Assembly: GCF_002886185.1 (NCBI RefSeq)
Contig: NZ_KZ614146.1
Location: 811,234-875,233 of the forward strand
DNA: 64,000 bases
Direction of reading: 5' to 3'
Source: Salipaludibacillus neizhouensis
GTDB taxonomy: Bacteria > Bacillota > Bacilli > Bacillales > Salisediminibacteriaceae
A model generated the notes under the pieces. The model saw only the letters and a list, made by a program, of their open reading frames with translations. It had not been told where the DNA came from and searched no databases. Shown one piece after another: positions 35,099-42,964 of the stretch. Each line of letters opens with the position of its first letter. Position 1 is the stretch's first letter. A program made the position numbers and the translations under genes.

Positions 35099-35434
35099 AT
35101 GATAAAAAAAGAAACCAGAAATAATTTGCTTGAAACATTTGAGAAGCAGCAAAGGACCTTTGTTTATTTTTATGCCCCGATGTGTGGGACTTGCCTGATG
35201 GCGAGAAAGTTTATTGAAATGGTCGAACAGGTTGAAGGAGAAGATTTTGTTTATGAATTTGACTTGAATTTTCTTAAGACGGAAGCCTATGAATGGGAAG
35301 TGCAAAGTGTTCCATGTTTAATACTATTTAATGGAAACAAACCAGAGAAAAAACTATATGCATTTGAATCTGTTACAAAGGTTTTCGAATGGGTAAAAGA
35401 AAATAACAAAACGAGACAAGGAGAGGTACAATGA
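35099..35434 (+). CDS. Thioredoxin-like protein with CGTC active site
   Basis: This 111-residue thioredoxin-fold protein starts at the ATG at 35099, after AGCGGAGGG. The active site is Cys29-Gly-Thr-Cys32 in YFYAPMCGTCLMARKF, with the cis-proline in VQSVPCLILFNG preceded by a normal strand. It resembles the YtpP/YusE group of small Bacillus thioredoxin-like proteins. Its last codon overlaps the next gene by four bases (ATGA), so the two thioredoxin-fold proteins are translationally coupled and may act together. Confidence 0.85.
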   Translation: MIKKETRNNLLETFEKQQRTFVYFYAPMCGTCLMARKFIEMVEQVEGEDFVYEFDLNFLKTEAYEWEVQSVPCLILFNGNKPEKKLYAFESVTKVFEWVKENNKTRQGEVQ

Positions 35435-35853
35435 GCGCACCTGCATTTACACTGAATGACATGCACACAGATAAAGTACATGACTTAGAAGATTATAAAG
35501 GAAAAGCACTGATGATCACATTTTGGTCTTCTTCGTCTCCGGATAGTCAACGAGATCTTGCTAATAAAGAAAAGCTTTATCGAGCCATGCAAACAGATAA
35601 GTTCGACATGTTAATGATTAATGTCACTGGATTAGAGCATAAAGAACAAGCGGCAGAAACGTATTACAAGGAAAATGATTTTACTTTTCCAGTAGCGAAG
35701 GATGACGGGACAAAGATTTACGACAAGTACCAATGTATGTCGGTCCCTACCACATATTTGCTGGATAAAGACCATGAAATTGTATCTCGATTCAATGATA
35801 AAGCATCGTTTCCGCAAATGTTGACAACCATTGGAGAAGTTATTGCAGATTAA
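35431..35853 (+). CDS. TlpA/ResA-like protein lacking active-site cysteines
   Basis: The 140-residue protein has the TlpA/AhpC thioredoxin fold: an N-terminal APAFTLNDMHTDKVHDLEDYKGKALMI region, and the cis-proline VPTTYLLDKD near residue 110. Where ResA has WCxxC, this protein reads FWSSSSPDS: Ser36 and Ser39 stand at the cysteine positions. One cysteine remains, in YQCMSVPTTY. No signal peptide or anchor is visible, so it is predicted cytoplasmic, unlike ResA. A redox role by the normal dithiol mechanism is therefore unlikely; binding or chaperone-like action is possible. It overlaps the CGTC gene by four bases. Confidence 0.85.
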   Translation: MSAPAFTLNDMHTDKVHDLEDYKGKALMITFWSSSSPDSQRDLANKEKLYRAMQTDKFDMLMINVTGLEHKEQAAETYYKENDFTFPVAKDDGTKIYDKYQCMSVPTTYLLDKDHEIVSRFNDKASFPQMLTTIGEVIAD

Positions 35854-35876
35854 ATTACTCTCAAAATAATATCCGA

Positions 35877-35913
35877 AAAAAACCTCTAGTCTAATTATGA
35901 CTAGAGGTTTTTC
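35877..35913. terminator. Bidirectional terminator
   Basis: AAACCTCTAGTC pairs with GACTAGAGGTTT between convergent genes, with A and T tracts on each side. Confidence 0.88.
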
Positions 35914-35936
35914 CTTTTAGTAAGTGTGCTAACTGT

Positions 35937-36668
35937 TCAAGGTTTCAATGCTGTTCTATAAATCCCTTTGACTAATTCCCTCGCTGCGGCTGGATAGTGC
36001 GCTTCATCTAAATCATGACAAGCTTTCTCTATATCGTAACCAACTCTTCGGAATTGGACTTGAATGTCTTTCTCGGCTCTTTCAAACAAAAGATACGAAG
36101 CTCGTGGATCCCCATCAAATGGTAAACCCACACTTCCGGTATTAAGTATTTTTTTTCCTTCAAAACTCCTCATATAAGGAAAATGTATGTGACCATACAA
36201 ATAATAATTGGCACGTGGATTTGCATCGATAAACGGTTTTAAATCATCGTTTGGAACTTGGTTAGAAACTACATCGAATATGCTAGTTGGGGTAGCATGA
36301 AAAGCAAATAATTGCGATTGGTTTGATAATGGAATTTCCAACGTTATAGGAAGCTCATGTAAGTAGTTAATGTCTTCGTCACTGAGTTGCTCTCTAGCCC
36401 AAGCCTGTTCTGTTTGCATTAATGATAATGCCTTGTCGGGAACATCACCTTGTTGCACGCCTCTGACGATCCATTCATCGGCATTTCCTTTAATCACTTT
36501 AGCCTGCAACTCACGAACCAAATTCAAGCATTCTTTCGGTTTTGCTCCACGGTAAGAGATATCACCTAATACGGCTACATGGGTAGCGCCGACCTTGGAT
36601 ACATCATCCAGTACAGATTTCAATGCTTGTTCGTTTCCGTGAATATCTGAAATAACAGCTAATTTCAT
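35937..36668 (-). CDS. Metallophosphoesterase of the YfcE/diadenosine-phosphatase type
   Basis: This 243-residue calcineurin-like phosphoesterase has the dinuclear metal motifs in order: ISDIHGNEQAL (D-x-H), LGDISYRG (G-D), KGNADEW (G-N-x-D), FAFHATP and LYGHIHFPY (G-H-x-H), followed by LNTGSVGLP. The fold is typical of small phosphodiesterases acting on nucleotides or phosphoproteins; the substrate is unknown. AGGAGG precedes the ATG. It is transcribed alone. Confidence 0.88.
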   Translation of the reverse strand: MKLAVISDIHGNEQALKSVLDDVSKVGATHVAVLGDISYRGAKPKECLNLVRELQAKVIKGNADEWIVRGVQQGDVPDKALSLMQTEQAWAREQLSDEDINYLHELPITLEIPLSNQSQLFAFHATPTSIFDVVSNQVPNDDLKPFIDANPRANYYLYGHIHFPYMRSFEGKKILNTGSVGLPFDGDPRASYLLFERAEKDIQVQFRRVGYDIEKACHDLDEAHYPAAARELVKGIYRTALKP

Positions 36669-36813
36669 TGGAAAACCTCCTAATTAATGATCTCTTTTCT
36701 CTACTTTAACAAACAAGAGCGAATATGTGAAATAGGCACGCTCGTTGGGTTCAGGATGACTTTATGATACGATAATAAATACAATATAAACAAAACGAAA
36801 GGGGTATCCAAAC

Positions 36814-37935
36814 GTGAGAGTTATTTCAGTAGAGCCAACACCGAGTCCAAACACAATGAAGTTTACGTTAAGTGAATCTCTCCCTCATGGTACAGCACAT
36901 AATTTTACATTAAAAAATAAAGAAGATTCACCATCTTTTGTTCAAGAAATATTTGAAGTAGAAGGGGTGAAAGGGGTTTATCATGTAGCAGATTTTCTTG
37001 CCGTCGAGAGAAACCCTAAAGTTGACTGGAAAGTTATTTTGCCAAAAGTAAGACAAGTTTTTGGGGAAGAGGCAGAAGAAGAGCAGGGTACTAAAATCGA
37101 TGAGCACTTCGGTGAAGTAACAGTGAGTATTCAAGAATTTAAAGGTATTCCTATGCAAGTAAAAGTATCTGATGGAGAAAATGAAGAAAGAGTAGGGTTG
37201 CCAGAAAGATTTGTTGATTCTGTTAGTAAAGCAACGTTAGAAGAAGATAATGTTGTCCTCATGAGAAAGTGGAAAGAACAGCGACCTAGATATGGAGATT
37301 TAAAAGACGTAGGGAATGAAGTCGCAGAAGAACTTCAGGCAACGTTTACAGAGACAAGATTGAAGGATTTAGTCGAAACTGCTACGCAATCCAATGATAG
37401 CCTTACGCTTGAAAAACCAAAAAAAGAATGGTTAAAAGTTACGGAAGATATGCTGGATGATGAAGATTGGAAAAAGCGTTTTGCTGTTTTAGAACAAATG
37501 AATCCTGAAATCGATGATTTACCTGTTTTAGAAAAAGCCTTGAAGGATGAAAAACCATCGATCCGCAGGCTTGCAACTGTTTATTTAGGGATGATTGAAG
37601 ACGATAAAATTATCCCATATTTAGAAAAAGCCTTGAATGATAAAACAGTTACCGTTAGAAGAACTGCAGGAGATGCGATGTCGGACATTGGAAGTAAAGC
37701 AGGAATACCGGCAATGATAAGATCGCTGCAAGATAAAAGTAAACTTGTTCGATGGCGCGCAGCTATGTTCTTATATGAAGTAGGAGATGAAACAGCCATT
37801 CCAGCTCTGAAGGAAGCAGAGGAAGATCCAGAGTTTGAAGTAAGTATGCAAGTGAAAATTGCATTGGAAAGAATTCAAGGTGGCGAAGAGGCAAGAGGTT
37901 CAGTCTGGAAACAGATGACGGAAGCCTTCGAATAA
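36814..37935 (+). CDS. cvfC: CvfC-like protein: Nfu-N domain plus HEAT repeats
   Basis: The 373-residue protein joins an N-terminal Nfu-type domain (residues 1-85; EPTPSPNTMKFTLS and YHVADFLAVERNPKVDW) to a C-terminal array of HEAT-like repeats (about residues 215-360; DEKPSIRRLATVYLGMIEDDKIIPYLEKALND). This is the layout of conserved virulence factor C of Staphylococcus aureus. The Nfu cluster-binding CxxC is absent, so Fe-S scaffolding is unlikely; the HEAT repeats suggest protein binding. The start is GTG after GAAAGGGG. Function in non-pathogens is not known. Confidence 0.85.
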   Translation: MRVISVEPTPSPNTMKFTLSESLPHGTAHNFTLKNKEDSPSFVQEIFEVEGVKGVYHVADFLAVERNPKVDWKVILPKVRQVFGEEAEEEQGTKIDEHFGEVTVSIQEFKGIPMQVKVSDGENEERVGLPERFVDSVSKATLEEDNVVLMRKWKEQRPRYGDLKDVGNEVAEELQATFTETRLKDLVETATQSNDSLTLEKPKKEWLKVTEDMLDDEDWKKRFAVLEQMNPEIDDLPVLEKALKDEKPSIRRLATVYLGMIEDDKIIPYLEKALNDKTVTVRRTAGDAMSDIGSKAGIPAMIRSLQDKSKLVRWRAAMFLYEVGDETAIPALKEAEEDPEFEVSMQVKIALERIQGGEEARGSVWKQMTEAFE

Positions 37936-37983
37936 AATAATGGATGTCTCAGTTGTCATAGCTTGAGACATCCTCTTGCTTTT

Positions 37984-38116
37984 TAAGAGATAATTTATAA
38001 AAGAAGCAGCTACCTTCTCGCCGCACGTATTCAAGGGAAACCCATCCTTGATACTTAAATGATGGCGGCGGAAGCTGACGCTGGATTTAATAAAGACGGC
38101 TCTGCCGTTTTTATTA
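37984..38116 (+). repeat. Dispersed structured repeat, copy 3 (short form), tandem with copy 4
   Basis: The GCCGC and GGCGGC arms replace the GCCAC/GTGGC arms of copy 1, keeping pairing. The core arm is degraded (GTATTCAAGGG with CCTTGATAC). The tail is ACGGC-TCT-GCCGT plus TTTTT. It is followed within five bases by copy 4. Confidence 0.85.
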
Positions 38117-38120
38117 AGAG

Positions 38121-38250
38121 TTAAGAATTTATAAGTTGACAGCTATCTTTACGCCACAAGTATCAAGGGAAACCCACCCTTGATACTTAAATGATGGTGG
38201 CTTTAAAGATCACGCTGTATTTAATAAAAGACGCTTTGCGTTTTTCTTAT
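38121..38250 (+). repeat. Dispersed structured repeat, copy 4 (short form), reaches the DDAH-gene stop codon
   Basis: Pairings are ACAGC/GCTGT, ATCTTTA/TAAAGAT, GCCAC/GTGGC, core AAGTATCAAGGG/CCCTTGATACTT and tail ACGC-TTT-GCGT. The right end touches the stop codon (38247-38249) of the minus-strand gene, so this copy is the only hairpin available to end that transcript. Confidence 0.88.
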
Positions 38251-39104
38251 TTATCACGTACTAGAGGCATCGTACAGCATCGAAAAGACCCGCCGGATTT
38301 GATAATTTCGGTAATATCAACTTCCAGAACCTCATATCCCCGGATACGAAGTTGCTGGTTCACTTCTCTGTTAATTGGTAAACTAAGAATTTTTTTATTA
38401 CCTATGGACAGAACGTTTGTTCCTAGAGTGAATTGCTCTTCCTCATTTACTTCAATAAGTTCAAAGTGACTAGCTAGTATTTTCTTCTCTTTATTACTAA
38501 AGGCATTAGAATAAATCAACGCTTCTTTTTCGGAAATAATATTGAATACACAATCTAGATGAAGATATTTTTCCAAAAATGGAACAGTGATTACCTCATA
38601 CTCATGTAATATCTTTTGCATATGGTTAATTGCATTTTGGTTCGTCCGATCGCTTAATCCAATAAATAATTGATGGCCATTAATGATGACGTCTCCGCCT
38701 TCAATCATGTCACCTATTAAGTTATAGTAGGAGATGCCGTTTTGTTCCAGCCACGTTTTCAAGACATTTTCTTCTCCAATTCGAGGAGAATGAGCCATAT
38801 CTGCAACAAACGTTGTTTGACCTAAAGTAAAGCCGATATCCCGTGTAAACACTTGTTCAGGAAATTCCTCCATCTCAGGGAGAAGTGTGACTTGGACGTC
38901 ATGCCTTCTTAACGTTTCTACAAGGTTTTGATGTTGTTCCATTGCTTTTTCTATGTGTAATCCTTCATCTTTAAAATGCTTTTGGGTTTCGTTAATTAGC
39001 GATTTGATGGTCATATGTTTTGGTTCACAAAGAACCACATGCTGTAGCTTGTCATATTCAGTACGGCAGTATGACTTCACAGTTTTATTTGATAATAATG
39101 ACAT
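38247..39104 (-). CDS. DDAH/arginine deiminase-type amidinohydrolase
   Basis: This 285-residue protein has the guanidino-group-modifying fold of dimethylarginine dimethylaminohydrolase and arginine deiminase. The key residues occur in order: FTRDIGFTLG (substrate Asp), GDMIEGGDVI (Glu), YLHLDCVFNII (catalytic His) and SGGSFRCCTMPLVRDK at the C terminus, with Cys276 or Cys277 as nucleophile. It is close in layout to B. subtilis YkgA. Likely substrates are methylarginines or a related guanidino compound. TGGAGGTTTACT precedes the ATG. No arginine-pathway genes lie nearby. Confidence 0.85.
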   Translation of the reverse strand: MSLLSNKTVKSYCRTEYDKLQHVVLCEPKHMTIKSLINETQKHFKDEGLHIEKAMEQHQNLVETLRRHDVQVTLLPEMEEFPEQVFTRDIGFTLGQTTFVADMAHSPRIGEENVLKTWLEQNGISYYNLIGDMIEGGDVIINGHQLFIGLSDRTNQNAINHMQKILHEYEVITVPFLEKYLHLDCVFNIISEKEALIYSNAFSNKEKKILASHFELIEVNEEEQFTLGTNVLSIGNKKILSLPINREVNQQLRIRGYEVLEVDITEIIKSGGSFRCCTMPLVRDK

Positions 39105-39346
39105 AGTAAACCTCCAATTGAATTTCTAATTTCACTTAGTATTTCTTGTTTGAACATCTTTATGAGTAATATTAAAACAATTTTGCGGGGATAATTGAAT
39201 TTCACACACTAAGTCGCTCTACTTATAAGTGTATAGTCTCGGAATGCTCGCCTATCATTCACGGAAAGCGGGCGGTAATTGTTTCGGAACAGACTTCAGT
39301 GATAATAAAGCTACAAAATAAGAAAAAAGACGCTACACGTTTTTCT
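39105..39346. other. Intergenic region with decayed repeat remnants
   Basis: No gene is visible. Bases 39260-39295 (ACGGAAAGCGGGCGG, then TTTCGGAACAGAC) resemble the end of the widespread GCGGAAAGCG-type repeat of Bacillaceae. Bases 39319-39349 (AAAAAGACGCTACACGTTTTTCTTAT) are an isolated tail of the dispersed structured repeat with broken pairing. Confidence 0.4.
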
Positions 39347-39466
39347 TATAAGAATTTGACAGCTATCTTTACGCCACGCGCATAAAGGGAAGTTCGCCCT
39401 TGATGCTTAAATGATGGTGGCTTTAAAGATCACGCTGTATTTACCAAAAGACACTACGCGTTTTTG
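39347..39466 (+). repeat. Dispersed structured repeat, copy 5 (short form, partly decayed)
   Basis: The left part and GCCAC/GTGGC and ATCTTTA/TAAAGAT pairings are intact. The core arm has lost some pairing (GCGCATAAAGGG with CCCTTGATGC), and the tail hairpin is broken (ACAC-TAC-GCGT). Confidence 0.8.
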
Positions 39467-39550
39467 GCATCAACTAATAATATGGAAAGTAAAGGTAGTA
39501 TGTGGTAGCATAAAAATAGCTGTAATATACAAAAAAATGGAGGAATACAT

Positions 39551-39763
39551 ATGACACGAGATGAATTAGTAGCTGAACTGGAAAATAAAAAATTGACAGA
39601 AGTAATAGACTTAATTGAAGAAGCCGAAGCAGGATACCTTACAGAATTAGAATTAGCACCTTCCTTAGGATTACTTCGAGACGATACCTTAAATGAAGCA
39701 GTACTAAACTATTTATCCTCACAAGGAGTAGAAATCATTTACGTAACCGAAGACGAGGAATAA
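39551..39763 (+). CDS. Small acidic protein resembling a free-standing sigma-70 region 1.1
   Basis: The 70-residue protein starts at an ATG after AATGGAGG. Its layout (LVAELENKKLTEVIDLIEEAE; LELAPSLGLLRDDTLNEAVLNYLSSQGVEIIYVTEDEE) recalls region 1.1 of primary sigma factors: a helical bundle, then a helix ending with the QGVEII and acidic tail pattern seen in RpoD of Bacillus. No DNA-binding or core-binding region follows. Region 1.1 acts as a DNA mimic controlling access to the polymerase channel, so this could be a polymerase-binding or DNA-mimic regulator; that is inference. The next gene (YdbS-like) begins 23 bases later. Confidence 0.7.
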   Translation: MTRDELVAELENKKLTEVIDLIEEAEAGYLTELELAPSLGLLRDDTLNEAVLNYLSSQGVEIIYVTEDEE

Positions 39764-39786
39764 GTACTTACATAAAGGAGTAAATA

Positions 39787-40266
39787 ATGAGACCAACACC
39801 AGATCAAGCATTAGATGAAAGAACGTTAACTGTCTGGAAAATTGCAGCGGCAATAGGTTCTATCCTTTACTTTGTGTTTCCGGCAGCTTATTGGGGAGCT
39901 TTAAAATTTTGGGAGTTCCCCGATTGGATTTTTTACGCACTTATTTTCGTAGCAATCCTTTTTGCACTAATTAATATTTTTTTTATACAAAAGCTTCAAT
40001 GGAGCAGATGGCGATATAAAATTTACGATAATGAAGTGGAATTAATGCACGGGGTTTTCGTTGTAAGAAGAGTAATTATTCCGATGATTCGTGTTCAACA
40101 TGTAGATACACGTCAGGGACCAATTATGCGTTATTATAAACTTGCAAGTGTAACTATCTCAACTGCCGCTACGACACATGAAATACCTGGGCTTTCTCTT
40201 GAAAAAGCAGGAACATTGAGAGATCATATTGCGCAGTTAGCAAGGGAAGCTGATCCTAATGAATGA
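39787..40266 (+). CDS. ydbS: YdbS-like membrane protein with bacterial PH domain
   Basis: This 159-residue protein has two membrane helices (about residues 18-60) and one bPH2 domain (residues 75-150; YDNEVELMHGVFVVRRVIIPMIRVQHVDTRQGPIMRYY). This matches YdbS, always paired with YdbT. The last eight bases overlap the ydbT start. In Bacillus the ydbST genes were linked to resistance to a bacteriocin (amylocyclicin) and to sigma-W; the molecular action is unknown. TAAAGGAGTAA precedes the ATG. Confidence 0.88.
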   Translation: MRPTPDQALDERTLTVWKIAAAIGSILYFVFPAAYWGALKFWEFPDWIFYALIFVAILFALINIFFIQKLQWSRWRYKIYDNEVELMHGVFVVRRVIIPMIRVQHVDTRQGPIMRYYKLASVTISTAATTHEIPGLSLEKAGTLRDHIAQLAREADPNE

Positions 40267-41851
40267 TTGGAAACGGCAACATCCAGCCTCCATATTTATT
40301 AGTTTTATTAATAATGTTAAACAGATGATTATTACGTTTATCGCGATTTTTATTTTTGGTCAATCGCAAACAACGGGTTCTTTTTATTATTTAATTTTCT
40401 TCGGTGCTATTCTGTTATTTTCTATAGGAAGTGGCTTTATTGGTTGGTGGAAATTCAAATATATATTGAGACAAGATGAACTGCAAATTAAACAAGGACT
40501 TATTTTCAGGAAAAACAGATTTATTCGGAAGGACCGTATACAAAGCATTGATATCAATGCTAAATTATTACAACGACTGTTCGGTTTAGTCGAAGTAAGA
40601 ATTGAAACTGCTGGAGGTGGAAATGAGCCAGAGTTTCGAATTGTTGCTTTGAGAAAAGAAGAGGCAGAACAAATAAAGAAACAGTTGTTAAAAAAGTATA
40701 AAATGAAAACCAAATTAGAATCTGATGAACAATCGGTAAATAATGAAGATTTTAATGAAAAGCTACCTAAGGAAGAGGAAGAAGAGTTCTATTCCTCTGA
40801 TGGAACAGAAACGAAAGAATATCAGCTAGAAGAGGTTTCTGAGGACATGGAGGAAGAAGAGGAAAAAAAGCCTGAATATCAATGGGAATTAGGTAATCGC
40901 CGTCTTTTCGTTGCTGCATTGACTTCTAGTGGAGTTGGGATTGCAGCCACATTTATTGCTGCAATAATGTCGCAAGCTCCTCAGTTTTTACCTGATTGGC
41001 TTTTTGAATCGGTTATCGGGTGGTTTTTAGAGTCAAGTGTCCTACTTATAGGCGGAACTATTGTATTTGTACTTCTAACTGCTTGGTTGTTCACATTAGT
41101 TGGGACATTGCTTAAATACGGTTTATTTAAGTTAACGAAAATCAAAGACGAGATTCATATATCTCGCGGCGTCATTGATCAGCGTCAACTGACTCTAAAT
41201 GCGAGTAGAATAACTGCGGTGAGAATTGTTCAGTCGCCTCTAAGACAGCTGTTCCGATATGTTTCCGTGTATGTGGAGAGTGCTGGTGGTGGCACGAAGG
41301 AAGAAGACCTCTCAACCGTCTTAATTCCTTTATGCAAGAGGATGGATGTACCTGAGATTTTAAATCAAATAATCCCGGATTTTGCATTTACACCTACCTA
41401 TGAAGGAATACCTAAGGAAAGTTTACGAAGATACATGATTAAGCTTATTGTTCCGCCAGTAGTAGTTGCAGGTGTAGCGACATATTTTTTACCATATGGT
41501 TGGATTGCATTTGTTCTTCCTATTGTAGGGGCAGTTATTGGTTATTTTCAATATAAGTCAGCTGGTATCTCACTGCATAAAGAATTTCTGTGTATAAAAA
41601 GCAGAGTCATATCAAAAACAGAGGTTTTTATACCAAGAAAAAGAATTCAGGACATGGAGTCTACTCAAAATGTTCTCCAAAAATTAGATCAATTATATAC
41701 GATTCATGTCTCTGTACTAACTTCAATGATGGGTAAAACATTTTCATTAAGACATATAAGCTTGTCTCAAATTGAAAAAGGGCATATGTGGTATTCCTAT
41801 CAGGAAGAATTTTTACAATCAGCAGATAAAAAGACATCAACCGACCTCTAA
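40259..41851 (+). CDS. ydbT: YdbT-like membrane protein with multiple bPH2 domains
   Basis: The 530-residue protein has about six membrane helices and three bPH2 domains: one after the first helix pair (IKQGLIFRKNRFIRKDRIQSIDI), one central (ISRGVIDQRQLTLNASRITAVRI) and one C-terminal (CIKSRVISKTEVFIPRKRIQDME). A highly acidic linker (about residues 150-205, EEEEEFYSS, then EDMEEEEEKK) separates the first domain from the next membrane pair. It is the obligate partner of YdbS. The gene ends inside its terminator stem. Confidence 0.9.
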   Translation: MNDWKRQHPASIFISFINNVKQMIITFIAIFIFGQSQTTGSFYYLIFFGAILLFSIGSGFIGWWKFKYILRQDELQIKQGLIFRKNRFIRKDRIQSIDINAKLLQRLFGLVEVRIETAGGGNEPEFRIVALRKEEAEQIKKQLLKKYKMKTKLESDEQSVNNEDFNEKLPKEEEEEFYSSDGTETKEYQLEEVSEDMEEEEEKKPEYQWELGNRRLFVAALTSSGVGIAATFIAAIMSQAPQFLPDWLFESVIGWFLESSVLLIGGTIVFVLLTAWLFTLVGTLLKYGLFKLTKIKDEIHISRGVIDQRQLTLNASRITAVRIVQSPLRQLFRYVSVYVESAGGGTKEEDLSTVLIPLCKRMDVPEILNQIIPDFAFTPTYEGIPKESLRRYMIKLIVPPVVVAGVATYFLPYGWIAFVLPIVGAVIGYFQYKSAGISLHKEFLCIKSRVISKTEVFIPRKRIQDMESTQNVLQKLDQLYTIHVSVLTSMMGKTFSLRHISLSQIEKGHMWYSYQEEFLQSADKKTSTDL

Positions 41852-41878
41852 TAGGTATGGTTGACGTCTTTTTTTTTA
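41829..41878 (+). terminator. Terminator of the ydbS-ydbT operon
   Basis: AAGACATCAACC within the last ydbT codons pairs with GGTTGACGTCTT (one mismatch), then eight or nine T. Confidence 0.85.
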
Positions 41879-41995
41879 AAAGGTATTCGAATTCGCCGCT
41901 GTCTTCAGCCTCTTAAACAGAGATATGTCCTGCAAGAACAACTCTATTTCGCTTTAAAGCTACTTTCCACCAACAACAGATTTTAGTCTTATCCA

Positions 41996-42964
41996 TTAAT
42001 CGTTTGAAAACTGAGTGGCATAGGTCGTTAGGACACGTTCCCCTTTATCAGAAGTAAACTCAAATCGGTCAAAGGTAACATCTGGTGAGTCATCATCTTT
42101 TATTTCCCTTTCGTAGTGATGCTGAACAACGAACTGGGTATCGTTATTAGCATAGGAAAGAAAATTAACACCCTCCAGAGATTGTTTTTTAAATGTATCC
42201 AATAACTGGATAAGTAAGGAGTTATGACAATATACAGAATGTTCATGGCCAATCCCAAGCTTCTCTAATCCTCTTTCAAGTGCTAGTAATGAAGGACTCT
42301 CCAGTTCATTAACCAAAATACGATAAGGATCAAATTGCGCTTTATTTAAGCGAATGACCGATCCATGACTTAATTCAACTTCTTCATTATCAGTAGTTTC
42401 AAATAATAGGCCTTTCACGTATAGAGCAGCTTTCCATTGCCCTTCTGTTTTGATTTCGAATTCAAAAGGGCATCCATCAAGACTGAGTGATTCCTTTTTT
42501 TTCTCATCATAGATGAATAGCTTTCTTCCCTTTTTGACAATGTGATAGTAAACATAAACATCCTCAAAAATTAGGTGTTCTGATTTTAATTTTCTGAGCT
42601 CTTGTTGAATTCTTGATAATGTTCTGTCCGATTGATCAATTTCATCTTGAATTTGGGTCCATCTGTTCTTCAATGCATGCGCAATGGAAGCTTCGTACGA
42701 TAGTTTAAAAGGTTCAATTAGGGCTTCTAGCTGTTGTCCTGAGAATTCAATCTCTTGATTGTATGCATGGATCAACGGCTCTACTTCCTCGCCATTTATT
42801 TCAAGAGGAGGGTATTCGAATACCCCAACAATAGTGACAAGTCCTTTCCATGGTGTGTTGGGGGGAGCTATAATTTTATGAAGCACACCAACATATTGAC
42901 CATGATCACGTGTCTTAACCTTAACCTGTTTCCCAATATATTTTTTACCTTGTTGTCGATTCAT
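41996..42964 (-). CDS. Conserved protein of unknown function (322 aa)
   Basis: I do not recognise this protein with certainty. The ATG at 42964, after AGTGAGGTTTG, gives 322 residues without membrane segments. The N-terminal 55 residues (YIGKQVKVKTRDHGQYVGVLHKI) look like a small SH3- or KOW-like barrel, followed by a helix-rich charged middle (WTQIQDEIDQSDRTLSRIQQEL, probably coiled coil) and a beta-rich C-terminal half (FLSYANNDTQFVVQHHYERE). It may belong to a Bacillus-restricted DUF family such as DUF2777. No catalytic motif is visible. It is transcribed alone, away from the sigI operon. Confidence 0.7.
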   Translation of the reverse strand: MNRQQGKKYIGKQVKVKTRDHGQYVGVLHKIIAPPNTPWKGLVTIVGVFEYPPLEINGEEVEPLIHAYNQEIEFSGQQLEALIEPFKLSYEASIAHALKNRWTQIQDEIDQSDRTLSRIQQELRKLKSEHLIFEDVYVYYHIVKKGRKLFIYDEKKKESLSLDGCPFEFEIKTEGQWKAALYVKGLLFETTDNEEVELSHGSVIRLNKAQFDPYRILVNELESPSLLALERGLEKLGIGHEHSVYCHNSLLIQLLDTFKKQSLEGVNFLSYANNDTQFVVQHHYEREIKDDDSPDVTFDRFEFTSDKGERVLTTYATQFSND

